The notes under the pieces are model-generated. The model ran no database searches and had not been told where the DNA came from. It worked only from the letters and a program-made list of their open reading frames with translations. A program made the position numbers and the translations under genes. A stretch of DNA of 64,000 nucleotides from contig JAHBWI010000007.1 of the NCBI GenBank assembly GCA_019637075.1, positions 1-64,000 of the forward strand. Direction: 5' to 3'. The stretch is from Nitrospiraceae bacterium. Lineage in GTDB: Bacteria > Nitrospirota > Nitrospiria > Nitrospirales > Nitrospiraceae. Position 1 is the first letter of the stretch, and the number at the start of each line of letters is the position of its first letter. This document shows, one piece after another, positions 43,919-53,538 of the stretch.

Positions 43919-46900
43919 GGCGTGGTTGCATCGCTTGCTGCCGGGTCAGGGGAAGCGTCAGGCCTGCTCTGGTCCCGGTGCCCGGCCTGCCGGTGATGGT
44001 GAACGATCCTCCAAGCAATGCCGCCCGTTCCTGCATGCCTTGGATGCCGTAGGACGTGGTCGCGTCTATCTGGTTGGGAGTGATGCCGATGCCGTTGTCT
44101 TGAAATTCCAATTCAAGCTGGCCGTCTTGAATATCCAAGACAATATTGACGTGCGATGCGTTGGCATGCCGGATTACGTTGGTCAGCAATTCCTGCATGA
44201 TGCGATAGGCGGCGGTCGCAATGTCTGAATCGACGGGCGTCGCGGCCCGGTCCGGCCCGGCTGTGAATTCGCAGTTGATGCCGGTGCGGAAAGAAAATTC
44301 ATCGACGCTCGCCTGCAAGGCCGGGAACAGTCCGAGCTCGTCCAGCATGGCAGGGCGTAGAATGGTCGTCATGTAATGGATGGCCGCCATCGTGCGTTCG
44401 GTCAGGGTAATCATGGTTGAGATACGGTTAAGGACCGCGGGATCGTGTCTGGGAATGGAGTCGGACTCCAGGCGCTTACGGAGGCTGAACAGGTCAAACT
44501 GCAGCGCCGTGAGAGCTTGACCGAACTCGTCGTGGAGTTCACGTGAAATCCGTCCGCGCTCGAATTCTTCGGCCTGGGTCAGCCGGAGGGTGGCGTCTCG
44601 AAGACGATCGTAGGCCTGCTGGAGTTCGGTCTCCGCGGCTTTTCTCGCAGTGACGTCCTGGACCGTGCCGGTAAAGCGGATGACCTGGCCGGCCTGATCG
44701 TAGGTGGCTTGGCCGAGGTTGGACGCCCATCGTACGGCGCCGTCAGAGCGAATGAATTGGAACTCCAGCGTGACAGGGGTGTGGGCCGCGATTGCATACT
44801 CCAAGGCGTCGCTGAAGGCTTCACGGTGGTCGGGATGAACAAGTTGACGAAAGGCCTGCAGGGTGCCTTCAAAGGATCGGAGACCGAAAATGCTGAAGCA
44901 TTCTTCGGACCAGTAGATTCGGTCACTTGCCGCATCCCACTCCCACACTCCCATTTCGGAGGTCCTCAAGGCCAACTGTAGGCGTTTCGTGCTCATGCGG
45001 AGCGCTTCTTCGTTGCGTTTACGGTCGGTGATATCCATGGCGACGCCGATAGTGCCGACGATTCGTCCATGGCCGTCAAAGCGCGGTTCGACATGGGTAT
45101 GAAACGTCGCGACATTCGTCGCCAGTTCCAGCGTGACGCGGTCTCCCTTGAGGGCGCGCTGGTGTTGTTCCAGTATGGGAGGGAGAGCGCCAAGGCCGGT
45201 CATAAATTGCTCCAGCGACTGGCCCACGATCTCATCGGGCGCCAACCCCAACGTCGTCAGGCCTCGACCGGTCGAGGAGGTAAAGTGCAAATCCGGGCTC
45301 ATGGTCCAAAGGATGGCCGGGAATTCCTCGAGTAGGAGGCGGAGTTCTTGCTGCCGGTGACGTGCGGCCTCCTCGGCAAGTTTTCGATCCGTGATGTCCC
45401 GTACCATCGCCAGCAGGTGAGATGGGATTCCCTCGGCTGATCGAATCAGAGAGATGCTGACCGTGGCCCACACATGGGTGCCGTCCTTGCGGATGTATCG
45501 CTTTTCGAACTCCTGGCGAGTCGCCCGACCATCCAGCAGGCTCTTTACTCTTTCAAGATTGGCGGGCAAGTCGTCGGGGTGTGTCAACGATTGGAAGGTG
45601 CGGCCGCGCAGTTCCCCTTCCTCATAGCCTAAGATGGCGCAGATAGCAGGGTTCACCTGACTGATGTGTCCGGCAAGATCTGCGGTCGAGATCCCCAGTG
45701 AGGCATGATGATAGGCCTGGCGAAAGCGCTCTTCGCTCTCACGCAATGCCGCCTCGATGTGTTTGCGTTCGGTAATATCGAGGATCACACCCTGCAGCGT
45801 TTGCGCTTTGCCGTCCATCAGGGAGACCGTTACGCTGTCATATACCCACACCGTGCGGCCATCCGCCGCGATCATGCGGTATTCGAAGCTATGGGCGGCG
45901 CCTCTGGCCGTGTGATCGTGACAGTACTGGATGGCCGCGGCCCGGTCGTCGGGATGGAGATGGTTAGGCCAGAATTGCGGATCATCCAACCATTGTTGAA
46001 CGGGATAACCGAGCAACGTTTCGGCATGGCCGCTGACAAATGTAAACTGAAAGGTGCTGGCGTCGGCCTCCCACACGATCCCGTCGATGCGTTCCACGAG
46101 GTCGCGATAGCGTTGTTCGGATAGCCGCAGAGCCTGTTCGGTGGATTTGCGAACCGAGACGTCGCGCACGATCGCCAGGATGTAGGGGCGATCCAGATGC
46201 ACCAATCGACAGCTCACTTCCACAGGAAAGGTCGAGCCATCCTTGCGTCGGTGGATCGATTCCGTCGGAACCGATCCCTGTGGCGGCATCGATCGAATTC
46301 GCTCCCGCCACACTTCAGGGTCGAAGTGCGGCGCAATATCGAAGACGGAGAGCTGCAGAAATTCTTCACGGGTATAGCCGAGATCGGCATGGGCGGGCTC
46401 GTTGCAGTCTAAAAAACGAGCCGAGGCCGGGTCGATGATCTCGATGGCGTCGGTGGCCTGATCCAGGAGGGAGCGGAAGAAGGCGAGGGCATTTTCCCGT
46501 TCCTTGCGATCCGTTACGTCGATCATCGCCCCGATCATCCGCACCGCCTTGCCGTCCGGCGTCCGGAGGATCGTGCCACGATCGAAGTAGCTGCGATAGG
46601 ACCCATCAGCCGTACGGAAACGGTATTCGTCGGCCCAGCCGGAGTCGCTGCCGGCAATCGCTCGTTGCACGTTTTCCGTCACCCTCGGGCGCTCATCCGG
46701 ATGCAGTCGCGATGCCCAGGCTCGAATCGACGGTTCCGACTCCGAGTCTAAATTGAAGAGGGCTCGTGCGTTGGCGCTCCACCAATGGCGATCGGTCGTG
46801 ATGTCCCATTCCCAGAGGATGTCATGGGTATGGTGGGCTAGAATCTGCCATCGTTCCTCGGTCTGTCCAAGCTTGTCCTGTCGTATCCGAAGTCGCACAA

Positions 46901-47213
46901 GGAACCAGGCGACGAACCAGAGCGTCATCACCCCGGTGAGTCGATTGAAAGTTGCGGTCGAGAGCGAGGTCCCGGGCGGTGAGAATACGAAGCCCGCGCA
47001 GATCAACAGCGAGCAGAGAGCCGCGAAGGGCAGGGGGGCTTGCCGATTCCGCATCTGAAAGCTGAGGGCGAGCGGAATAAAATAGAGGATCCAGGGAATG
47101 TGGCCGAGGGGGAGCGCAATATCAGCCGAGCAAATCAGGCCGGTGGTCAGGCCGATCGACATCAGAACGCGCAAATCCTTCCCGAATATCATGTGCCGAG
47201 ACTGGGTCTGCAT
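43911..47213 (-). CDS. Multi-PAS membrane histidine kinase (HisKA_3)
   Basis: This protein of about 1100 residues starts with a membrane region (LMSIGLTTGLICSADIALPLGH and following helices to about residue 120). Six PAS/PAC units come next, beginning near RWQILAHHTHDILWEWD, FFRSLLDQATDAIEIID, RYRDLVERIDGIVWEAD, RFRQAYHHASLGISTAD, LRLLLEEFPAILWTMS and RLQLALRTSEMGVWEWD. The phosphoacceptor helix is RISRELHDEFGQALTAL and the ATPase domain ends YGIQGMQERAALLGG. It is coupled to the NarL regulator just downstream. The PAS number suggests several input signals, but no ligand can be named. Confidence 0.92.
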   Translation of the reverse strand: MQTQSRHMIFGKDLRVLMSIGLTTGLICSADIALPLGHIPWILYFIPLALSFQMRNRQAPLPFAALCSLLICAGFVFSPPGTSLSTATFNRLTGVMTLWFVAWFLVRLRIRQDKLGQTEERWQILAHHTHDILWEWDITTDRHWWSANARALFNLDSESEPSIRAWASRLHPDERPRVTENVQRAIAGSDSGWADEYRFRTADGSYRSYFDRGTILRTPDGKAVRMIGAMIDVTDRKERENALAFFRSLLDQATDAIEIIDPASARFLDCNEPAHADLGYTREEFLQLSVFDIAPHFDPEVWRERIRSMPPQGSVPTESIHRRKDGSTFPVEVSCRLVHLDRPYILAIVRDVSVRKSTEQALRLSEQRYRDLVERIDGIVWEADASTFQFTFVSGHAETLLGYPVQQWLDDPQFWPNHLHPDDRAAAIQYCHDHTARGAAHSFEYRMIAADGRTVWVYDSVTVSLMDGKAQTLQGVILDITERKHIEAALRESEERFRQAYHHASLGISTADLAGHISQVNPAICAILGYEEGELRGRTFQSLTHPDDLPANLERVKSLLDGRATRQEFEKRYIRKDGTHVWATVSISLIRSAEGIPSHLLAMVRDITDRKLAEEAARHRQQELRLLLEEFPAILWTMSPDLHFTSSTGRGLTTLGLAPDEIVGQSLEQFMTGLGALPPILEQHQRALKGDRVTLELATNVATFHTHVEPRFDGHGRIVGTIGVAMDITDRKRNEEALRMSTKRLQLALRTSEMGVWEWDAASDRIYWSEECFSIFGLRSFEGTLQAFRQLVHPDHREAFSDALEYAIAAHTPVTLEFQFIRSDGAVRWASNLGQATYDQAGQVIRFTGTVQDVTARKAAETELQQAYDRLRDATLRLTQAEEFERGRISRELHDEFGQALTALQFDLFSLRKRLESDSIPRHDPAVLNRISTMITLTERTMAAIHYMTTILRPAMLDELGLFPALQASVDEFSFRTGINCEFTAGPDRAATPVDSDIATAAYRIMQELLTNVIRHANASHVNIVLDIQDGQLELEFQDNGIGITPNQIDATTSYGIQGMQERAALLGGSFTITGRPGTGTRAGLTLPLTRQQAMQPRHD

Positions 47214-47340
47214 GAACGATGCAACTGACGATGGGAATACAGAATCGACGAGCGACTTTACCTGATCTATACGTGAGCGCAGTAGGGCCGTTAGGCTCTA
47301 TCTCGACGGTAGTAATACTGAAGAAATAGCATCACTCATG

Positions 47341-47371
47341 GAAGTTGGTCCGGCCTTGGCCGGCCAACTTC
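47341..47371 (-). terminator. Hairpin terminator after the carboxypeptidase gene
   Basis: GAAGTTGG-(T)CCGGCC pairs with GGCCGGCCAACTTC across a two-base loop, ten bases past the stop of the minus-strand carboxypeptidase gene. The T run is absent, so it may be a weak or factor-assisted terminator. Confidence 0.6.
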
Positions 47372-47381
47372 GTGCACGAGG

Positions 47382-48917
47382 TCAGCTGAGTCGATACAGC
47401 TCGGAGTATTTCCGTTCGACATAGCGCAGGAATGGTTCGGGATCGAGACTTGTCCCCGTGATGCGCTGGCACAAGTGCGTTGGGGTGAACATGCGCCCCC
47501 AGCGATGGATCTTCTGTTCCAGCCACCGTCGCAATCCCATCAGCCGGCCCGCGGCGATGTCCTCTTCCAGATGCGGCAGTTCGCGCGCGGCCTGCTCATA
47601 GAATTGCACGGCGTAGAGGTTGCCCATGGTGTAGGTCGGAAAGTAGCCGAATGCTCCCATGGACCAATGCACGTCCTGCAGCACCCCGTCGGCGTCTCGA
47701 TCTGGAACAACTCCGAGATCATGCCGCATCTTTTCGTTCCAAATACCGGGCAGGTCCTCCGGCTGCACGCGTCCCTCGACTAGGTCCCGCTCGATCTCGA
47801 ATCTCAGCATGATGTGCAAGTTGTACGTCAGCTCGTCCGCCTCGACACGGATCAGCGACGGTTGCGCGCGGTTGATGGCGACGTAGAACTGCTCCAATCC
47901 CACGTGCCGCAACTGTTCGGGGAAGGTCTGCTGCAGGATCGGATAAAAAAACCGCCAGAAGGGGCGTGAGCGGCCGACGCAGTTTTCCCACAACCGTGAT
48001 TGGCTTTCATGAATTCCCAGCGACACGGATTCTCCCAACGGGGTGCCGTAATAGCGGGGATCGAGGCCTTGGTCGTAGAGCCCGTGGCCGCCCTCGTGGA
48101 TGCAGCTGAAGAGGCAGGAGGGCAGATCCTCCTCGAAGACCCTGGTCGTCACGCGCACATCGGTGGGATGAAACGATGTAGTGAAGGGATGGGCGGAGAG
48201 GTCCAGCCGGCCTCGCTCGAAGTCATACCCCATGGCCGTGAGCACCAGCCGGCCGAATTCGATTTGACGCGCGCTGTCGAAGTGCTGCGTGAGCGCCCTG
48301 TGATCGATCGAGACGGCGCTCTGTGTCACTCGTTTCAAAAGCGGGACCAATCGTGCGCGAAGTTGTTCGAAGAGCGGAGTCAGTTGGGCAATGGTCGAGC
48401 CGGGCTCATAGACGTCGAGCAACGCATCATAGGGGGAAGCCTTGTAGCCGAGGTAATCGGCTTCCTCGCGTTTCATCGCCAACAGACTCGAGAGGTGAGG
48501 AAGGAAGGCCTTGAAGTCGCTTGCCGTCCGTGCCTCGACCCACGCCTGCTGAGCCAACGAGCAGGCGCGACTCAGACGCACGACGAAGGCCGAGGGCAGC
48601 TTCTTGGCGCGGCTGAAGTCGCGCCAGACCTCGCGCAGGAGGGATCGGGATGGTTCGTCCCAGGACTCCTGCCCTTGCTCCGCTGCTTGTCCGGTGGTCG
48701 GGTCTACCCATGACGACAGCAAGGCCGCGATCTCGTCGGAGACGAGTTTTTGGTGCGCCAGTCCCTGCAACACCGCGATCTGCTCGGCGCGCGCGGGGCC
48801 CCCTCCGACGGGCATGTACGTTTCCTGGTCCCAGGACAAGACCGAGGCGGCGGCATTGATGCGTTGGATTTCCAGCAAGCGGGTCGAAAGCGGTTCCAAG
48901 GTTGCGAGGTTCTTCAC
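47382..48917 (-). CDS. M32-family metallocarboxypeptidase (Taq type)
   Basis: This protein of about 511 residues is a zinc carboxypeptidase of the thermostable Taq/Pfu family. The zinc motif HEGGH lies at about residues 274-278 (SCIHEGGHGLYDQG), followed by GIHESQSRLWENCVGRS, a conserved M32 stretch. Other family landmarks are VLSWDQETYMP and PEDLPGIWNEKM. GGAAGGAG before the GTG at 48917 decides the start over an in-frame codon 15 residues upstream. It acts in the cytoplasm on peptide C-termini. The divergent neighbour is an O-methyltransferase gene. Confidence 0.93.
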   Translation of the reverse strand: MKNLATLEPLSTRLLEIQRINAAASVLSWDQETYMPVGGGPARAEQIAVLQGLAHQKLVSDEIAALLSSWVDPTTGQAAEQGQESWDEPSRSLLREVWRDFSRAKKLPSAFVVRLSRACSLAQQAWVEARTASDFKAFLPHLSSLLAMKREEADYLGYKASPYDALLDVYEPGSTIAQLTPLFEQLRARLVPLLKRVTQSAVSIDHRALTQHFDSARQIEFGRLVLTAMGYDFERGRLDLSAHPFTTSFHPTDVRVTTRVFEEDLPSCLFSCIHEGGHGLYDQGLDPRYYGTPLGESVSLGIHESQSRLWENCVGRSRPFWRFFYPILQQTFPEQLRHVGLEQFYVAINRAQPSLIRVEADELTYNLHIMLRFEIERDLVEGRVQPEDLPGIWNEKMRHDLGVVPDRDADGVLQDVHWSMGAFGYFPTYTMGNLYAVQFYEQAARELPHLEEDIAAGRLMGLRRWLEQKIHRWGRMFTPTHLCQRITGTSLDPEPFLRYVERKYSELYRLS

Positions 48918-49003
48918 GTCTGACTCCTTCCACCGCCGGGTCCGTGGTATGATCCGCGGCATTTGTCAGGTATTGTCGCATAACCCCTCAGTGGAGTGAA
49001 ACG

Positions 49004-49648
49004 ATGCCCGAGTTGGTTTCCGCCGACATCGAGACGTATGCCGAATCCCATTCCCTGCCGGAATCGCCCGTCCGGCGCGCATTACGCGAAGAGACCGAAC
49101 GGACGATGGAATATGCACGCATGATCGTCGGGCCGTTGGAAGGGGCGTTTCTGCATATGATGGCGGGGCTCGTGCGGGCAACCCGGGTGTTGGAAATCGG
49201 CATGTTCACCGGCTACAGTGCGCTCTGCTTTGCGGAGGCGCTGCCGTCCGACGGCCGAGTCGTCACCTGCGAAGTGGATGAGGAGTCGGCGGCGGTGGCG
49301 CGGCGCTTCTTCGGCCGGTCTGAGCATGGCGGCAAAATCGACATTCGAATGGGGCCGGCCCTCGACACGCTGCAACAACTGACCGGTCCTTTCGATCTGG
49401 TCTTTATCGATGCGGACAAACTCAACTACGTGAACTACTATCGCCGCGCGATTGAGCTCCTCTCGCCGCACGGGGCGATTCTCATCGATAACGTACTGTG
49501 GGACGGCGATGTATTGAAGCAACCTCCGCCCGACGAAAAGACCGCGGCGATTCAGGAGGTCAATCGGGTGGTGGCGGCCGATGTCCGTGTGACATCGGTG
49601 TTGGTTCCGATCCGCGACGGCATTCTGGTGGTGAGAAAACGGGGATGA
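49004..49648 (+). CDS. SAM-dependent O-methyltransferase (CCoAOMT-like)
   Basis: This 214-residue class I methyltransferase has the SAM-binding VLEIGMFTGYSALCFAEALP and motif VVTCEVDEESAAVARR. The metal-binding catalytic region is DLVFIDADKLNYVNYYRRAI and GAILIDNVLWDG, typical of caffeoyl-CoA/catechol O-methyltransferases. The substrate is unknown; bacterial members methylate catechol-like or other small molecules. Its stop overlaps the ATG of the EamA gene, so the two are one unit. Confidence 0.9.
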   Translation: MPELVSADIETYAESHSLPESPVRRALREETERTMEYARMIVGPLEGAFLHMMAGLVRATRVLEIGMFTGYSALCFAEALPSDGRVVTCEVDEESAAVARRFFGRSEHGGKIDIRMGPALDTLQQLTGPFDLVFIDADKLNYVNYYRRAIELLSPHGAILIDNVLWDGDVLKQPPPDEKTAAIQEVNRVVAADVRVTSVLVPIRDGILVVRKRG

Positions 49649-50565
49649 GCCAGGGCGACAAGGCCAGCGCACAGTCCTCCGAAACTACCGCCTACGCGGC
49701 GTTATCGTTGGCGGCCGTATTGTGGGGAGGGTCGATCGTTGCGCAGAAGCTCGCCTTGGGCGCGTTCTCGGCCGTCGAAGCTTCCGCGCTCCGCGATATC
49801 GGCGGGCTCATCATTGTGCTGGCGACGTGGTGGTGGCAGGAAGGCCGCTTGGCCTCGTTCAACGCCGCAGATCTCCGAACATTGTTCCTGCTTGGGCTTG
49901 GAGTGCTGGGTAACCACCTCCTCATCCTCTATGGCTTGCGCTTTGTCAGCGGCGCCGTTGCAGGTGTGATCATCGGTTCAGCACCGGTGGTGACGGCACT
50001 GCTGTCGGCATTGTTGATACAAGATGTCCCGCTGCGGCTGGTCTGGGCCGGAGGGGTTTTGTCCTGCGCGGGGGTGGCGCTGGTGTCCGTGGCCGGATTC
50101 CAAGCAGCCGGCGAACAGCCCCTCCTCGGCGGATTGTTGGTCTTCGGCGGGGTGGTGAGTTGGGCGTTATATAGTATCGGCAGCCGGTCCATCATGGCGC
50201 GCGTGTCGCCGCTCACGGTCAATTGGACTACGCTGCTCGTGGCCACCGTTCTTCAACTACCCCTCCTCTGGACGGACCGGAAAATGCTGGAGGCAGGCCC
50301 GGCCTCTGTGACCACGCCGGATTGGTTGGCCCTTGCCTATCTCGTGGTATTCGCCACGGCGGTGGCGCAGCAGGCCTGGCTGTATGGCGTGCAGGGGATC
50401 GGACCCTCGCGCGCCTCGGTGCTCGGCAATTTGACGCCCGTCGCGGCCGTCGCGTTGTCGGTAGCCGTGCTGCAGGAATCGGTTGGGCTCGTGGAACTCG
50501 TCGGTATCGCCCTGATTTTGGCCGGGGTGTGGCTCGTCGGTTGGCAGTCGGCGCGAGCCAAATGA
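49645..50565 (+). CDS. EamA-family (DMT) membrane transporter
   Basis: This 306-residue protein has about ten membrane helices in two EamA repeats. The N-terminal one begins YAALSLAAVLWGGSIVAQKL and contains GLRFVSGAVAGVIIGSAPVVTALL; the second contains GPSRASVLGNLTPVAAVALSV. DMT transporters export metabolites or amino acids. It overlaps the O-methyltransferase gene by four bases (ATGA), so it may export a methylated product, which is speculative. Confidence 0.9.
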   Translation: MSQGDKASAQSSETTAYAALSLAAVLWGGSIVAQKLALGAFSAVEASALRDIGGLIIVLATWWWQEGRLASFNAADLRTLFLLGLGVLGNHLLILYGLRFVSGAVAGVIIGSAPVVTALLSALLIQDVPLRLVWAGGVLSCAGVALVSVAGFQAAGEQPLLGGLLVFGGVVSWALYSIGSRSIMARVSPLTVNWTTLLVATVLQLPLLWTDRKMLEAGPASVTTPDWLALAYLVVFATAVAQQAWLYGVQGIGPSRASVLGNLTPVAAVALSVAVLQESVGLVELVGIALILAGVWLVGWQSARAK

Positions 50566-50671
50566 CCGCCCGAGTGCCGCGGGCGGTCGCTTTCATCACG
50601 ACTGGCTATCCTTCCTGCCCTTTGCTATCGTGCGCCCTATCCGACACATCCGACCAATCGATGTAAGCGTC

Positions 50672-52210
50672 ATGGGTACGAAAGCTGCGAAACGACAGCC
50701 ATCCCGGCAAGGCTCGGTGAAGCAACAGGCCGCGGTCATGGTCACGTCGCGGGACGGGCTGATCAAGGCCTTCAGCAGGGCGGCCGAGCGCATGTTGGGC
50801 GTACGGGCTCAAGCGGTGGTGGGAAAACTCACGCCGGTGGCTTTTCATGACGAGACGGAGTGGCGCCGGCGTTTGCCCAAGCCCAAGAAGACGCCCCGTG
50901 CGTTGGAGACGGCAGCCTTCCGGCTCATTGTCGCCAAGGCAGGATTGAGACGTCCCTCCGAGGCTGCATGGACCTATGTCCGTCGCGACGGCCACCGCTT
51001 TCCCGTCATTGTGTCGATCACCGCCTTCCCGGCCGAGGGCGGTCGGGTTGGGGGCTATGTCTTCGTCATTCATGATACGAGTCGGCAGTTGCACACAGAG
51101 CAGATGTTGCGCCGGCAGGCCGAATTGCTGGACCTTGCCAACGATGCGATTCTCGTGCGCGATCTCAAGCGGGACACAATTACGTATTGGAATGACGGAG
51201 CGGTCCGGCTCTACGGTTGGAGTAACAAAGAGGCGTTGGGGGCCTACATTCACAAATTCCTGCACACCAAGTTTCCGCGTCCCTTACCGGAGGTGAAACG
51301 GAAGTTTCTTGCGAACGGATTCTGGAACGGCGAGCTTGTTCACACCACCAAGACCGGCAAGCGAATCACGGTGTCCAGTCGGTGGACGTTATTGCGGGAC
51401 GCGAATGGCGTCCCTGAAGGAAGTCTCGAACTCAATACCGACATTACGACTCAGAAGCACGCGCAGGCGGTGCTCGAGGCCGCCCACGAAGAACTCGAGC
51501 GGCGGGTCACCGAGCGGACGGCGGCGCTCAGCGAGGCGAATGAGCGCTTGCGCGTGCTCTCGCGTCGCCTGATGGAGATTCAGGAGACGGAACGTCGTGC
51601 GATTGCCCGTGATTTGCATGATGAAGTCGGCCAGGCTTTGACGGCCATCCGGCTCAATTTACAGGAAATTCGAGACGCGCCCAAATCCCAATCGGTCGAA
51701 AAGGAGATTGTCGACAGCATGCAGGTGCTGGATCAAGTACTCCAACACGTGCGGAGCATAGCCCTCGATCTTCGTCCATCGCTTCTCGACGAACTGGGGT
51801 TGGTGCCGGCCTTACGGTGGTATGTGGCCAAACAGGCGGAGCGGGCGGGGTGGCATGTGGACTTCCAGGTCGAAGGCATGACCACCCGTCCCTCTCCCGA
51901 CGTCGAAATCGCTTGCTTTCGATTAACCCAAGAAGCCTTGACCAACGTGGTGCGCCATGCCTCCGCGCAGCGCGTCAAAGTATCGTTGCGAAGCGATCGC
52001 GGAACGCTTGTGTTAATCGTCCGGGATGACGGCGTGGGATTCGAGCCGCAGCTGCTTCGCTCCGACCCTCGCGCACAGAGGACGGTTGGGCTCTCGGGGA
52101 TGGAGGAACGGGTTCGCCTGGTCGGCGGACAATTTGCACTTTCGTCCGCCCGTCGCCAGGGCACGGAGGTTCGCGCGACGTTTCAGCTCGACGAGGGAGA
52201 GCGACGATGA
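50672..52210 (+). CDS. Soluble PAS histidine kinase (NarX type)
   Basis: This 512-residue protein lacks membrane helices and carries two PAS-like units (about residues 30-140 and 150-270, the second beginning LLDLANDAILVRDL). A coiled-coil linker (about 270-300) and a HisKA_3 helix follow, with the phosphoacceptor in RRAIARDLHDEVGQAL. The HATPase domain shows LTNVVRHASAQRV and VGLSGMEERVRLVGG. Its stop overlaps the regulator ATG (ATGA), so they form a two-component pair. Confidence 0.93.
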   Translation: MGTKAAKRQPSRQGSVKQQAAVMVTSRDGLIKAFSRAAERMLGVRAQAVVGKLTPVAFHDETEWRRRLPKPKKTPRALETAAFRLIVAKAGLRRPSEAAWTYVRRDGHRFPVIVSITAFPAEGGRVGGYVFVIHDTSRQLHTEQMLRRQAELLDLANDAILVRDLKRDTITYWNDGAVRLYGWSNKEALGAYIHKFLHTKFPRPLPEVKRKFLANGFWNGELVHTTKTGKRITVSSRWTLLRDANGVPEGSLELNTDITTQKHAQAVLEAAHEELERRVTERTAALSEANERLRVLSRRLMEIQETERRAIARDLHDEVGQALTAIRLNLQEIRDAPKSQSVEKEIVDSMQVLDQVLQHVRSIALDLRPSLLDELGLVPALRWYVAKQAERAGWHVDFQVEGMTTRPSPDVEIACFRLTQEALTNVVRHASAQRVKVSLRSDRGTLVLIVRDDGVGFEPQLLRSDPRAQRTVGLSGMEERVRLVGGQFALSSARRQGTEVRATFQLDEGERR

Positions 52211-52860
52211 GTACGGTCCGTGTCTTACTCGCTGAAGACCATACGCTGGTCCGAGCCGGGTTTCGTGCGTTGCTCGAAAAACTGGAGGGGGTCCAAGTCA
52301 TCGGGGAAGTGAGCGATGGTCGCGATGCGCTCAACATGGCCAAGGAATTGACCCCCGACATTGTGCTGATGGATATCGCGATGCCCGGACTCAATGGACT
52401 CGAAGCCACCCGCCGTTTGCGCCAGGCTTGTCCGGGAACGAAGGTCCTCATGTTGTCGATGTACACGAACGAGGAATATCTCAAGGAAGCGCTCCGGGCC
52501 GGTGCAGCCGGGTATCTGCTGAAAGACGCGGATCGAACCGAGTTTGAGTTGGCCATTAAGACCGTATGTCGGGGTGGGACCTACCTGGCGCCGGCGCTCG
52601 CGAAGTTTACGGTCGACGCCTTCTGCCGGGACGATGCCGCTCCCGCCGGTCCTCTCGCGAAGCTGACTGCCAGGCAACGCGAGATTCTGCAGTTGGTCGC
52701 GGAAGGGTGCTCGACCAAACAAATCGCCCAACGATTGAATCTCAGCGTCAAAACAGTGGAAGCGCATCGTACCCAAATCATGGATCGCCTTGAAATCCAT
52801 GATATTCCCGGCCTTGTACGGCTGGCCGTCCGGACGGGGCTTGTTGCCCCGGATCCATAA
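52207..52860 (+). CDS. NarL-family response regulator
   Basis: This 217-residue protein has the receiver motifs VRVLLAEDHTLVRAGFRALL, DIVLMDIAMPGLNGLEAT (phospho-Asp) and YLLKDADRTE, and a LuxR-type HTH (LTARQREILQLVAEGCSTKQIAQRLNLSVKTVEAHRTQI). It is coupled to the kinase just upstream. It is less similar to the three minus-strand regulators than they are to each other. Its target is unknown; a palindrome with an ACGTA core lies about 100 bases downstream. Confidence 0.94.
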   Translation: MSTVRVLLAEDHTLVRAGFRALLEKLEGVQVIGEVSDGRDALNMAKELTPDIVLMDIAMPGLNGLEATRRLRQACPGTKVLMLSMYTNEEYLKEALRAGAAGYLLKDADRTEFELAIKTVCRGGTYLAPALAKFTVDAFCRDDAAPAGPLAKLTARQREILQLVAEGCSTKQIAQRLNLSVKTVEAHRTQIMDRLEIHDIPGLVRLAVRTGLVAPDP

Positions 52861-52963
52861 TAGGTGTCCGAGCAGGCCGCTTGCTGCTGAATCCCCCTCC
52901 GTAACTCCTCGCGGACCGCAATCAGGAAGACCGGTGTGTCATCCAACGCACTAGGGTGAAATA

Positions 52964-52979
52964 CCCTGACGTATCAGGG
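52964..52979. promoter_or_regulatory. Perfect palindrome between the regulator and a small membrane protein gene
   Basis: CCCTGA-CGTA-TCAGGG is a perfect 16-base inverted repeat in the 223-base gap after the regulator gene. It contains ACGTA, the reverse of the TACGT core clustered further downstream, and could be a binding site of the adjacent regulator. The rest of the gap shows no coding sequence. Confidence 0.45.
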
Positions 52980-53083
52980 ATTCCCCGATGCGGGCCACCC
53001 CCCGAGTTGGGTAGCGTTTGGCCCACGTTTGGAATCATCACCCATCGACCCACGTGAAGCACTGAACGGTACCGGGGTCCACT

Positions 53084-53317
53084 ATGCCAGAGCTCTCACA
53101 CCAGCCATCGTTGTCCACACCTACCAGCTCCCATCCGTTGCGGGCCGCTGCCACGAAGAAGGGCCGTCCATCACGACAGGCCTATGAATTCGGGGAAGGG
53201 TTCAATCAGTTGGCTTCCGCCAATCGCCGTCTGCGGCTTCTCGCCTTTTGCTTTACGCTGGTCCTGCTCGGGGTCCTAGCATTGCTGGTTCTGGAAATCC
53301 GCGGACTCTTTCATTAG
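53084..53317 (+). CDS. Small single-helix membrane protein
   Basis: This 77-residue protein has a polar Ser/Thr/Pro-rich N-terminus (about residues 1-45) and a C-terminal membrane helix (LLAFCFTLVLLGVLALLVLEI), with a basic RRLR just before it, so the N-terminus should be cytoplasmic. No domain is recognised. It lies between two signalling genes, and its upstream region contains the CCCTGA palindrome. Confidence 0.55.
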   Translation: MPELSHQPSLSTPTSSHPLRAAATKKGRPSRQAYEFGEGFNQLASANRRLRLLAFCFTLVLLGVLALLVLEIRGLFH

Positions 53318-53364
53318 CCGATCGACAACCTGTCCAACCGCCTTCCCTTCCCCATTTGGTCCTG

Positions 53365-53510
53365 TACGTTTAGGCTCGCGACATTCGCCCAATCATCAGC
53401 GCAGTCGTAATTTGCTACGTCTCTCAGGGCGCATGCTCTTGTGCCCGCGACGTAGCATCGGACGGTTTACGTAACCACTCATTCGGAGTATTCTTGTCGG
53501 GCTTTTACGT
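53365..53510. promoter_or_regulatory. Cluster of TACGT/ACGTA sites before the large hybrid kinase
   Basis: Five copies of TACGT or its complement occur in 146 bases (53365, 53416, 53450, the symmetric TTACGTAA at 53467, and 53506). Two of them form the perfect inverted repeat GCTACGTC (53414-53421) and GACGTAGC (53449-53456). By base composition about 0.3 would be expected. The arrangement fits a LuxR/NarL-type regulator binding region at the promoter of the following gene. Confidence 0.5.
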
Positions 53511-53538
53511 CTGTCATCTCTCCTGCCATAGGGACTCC

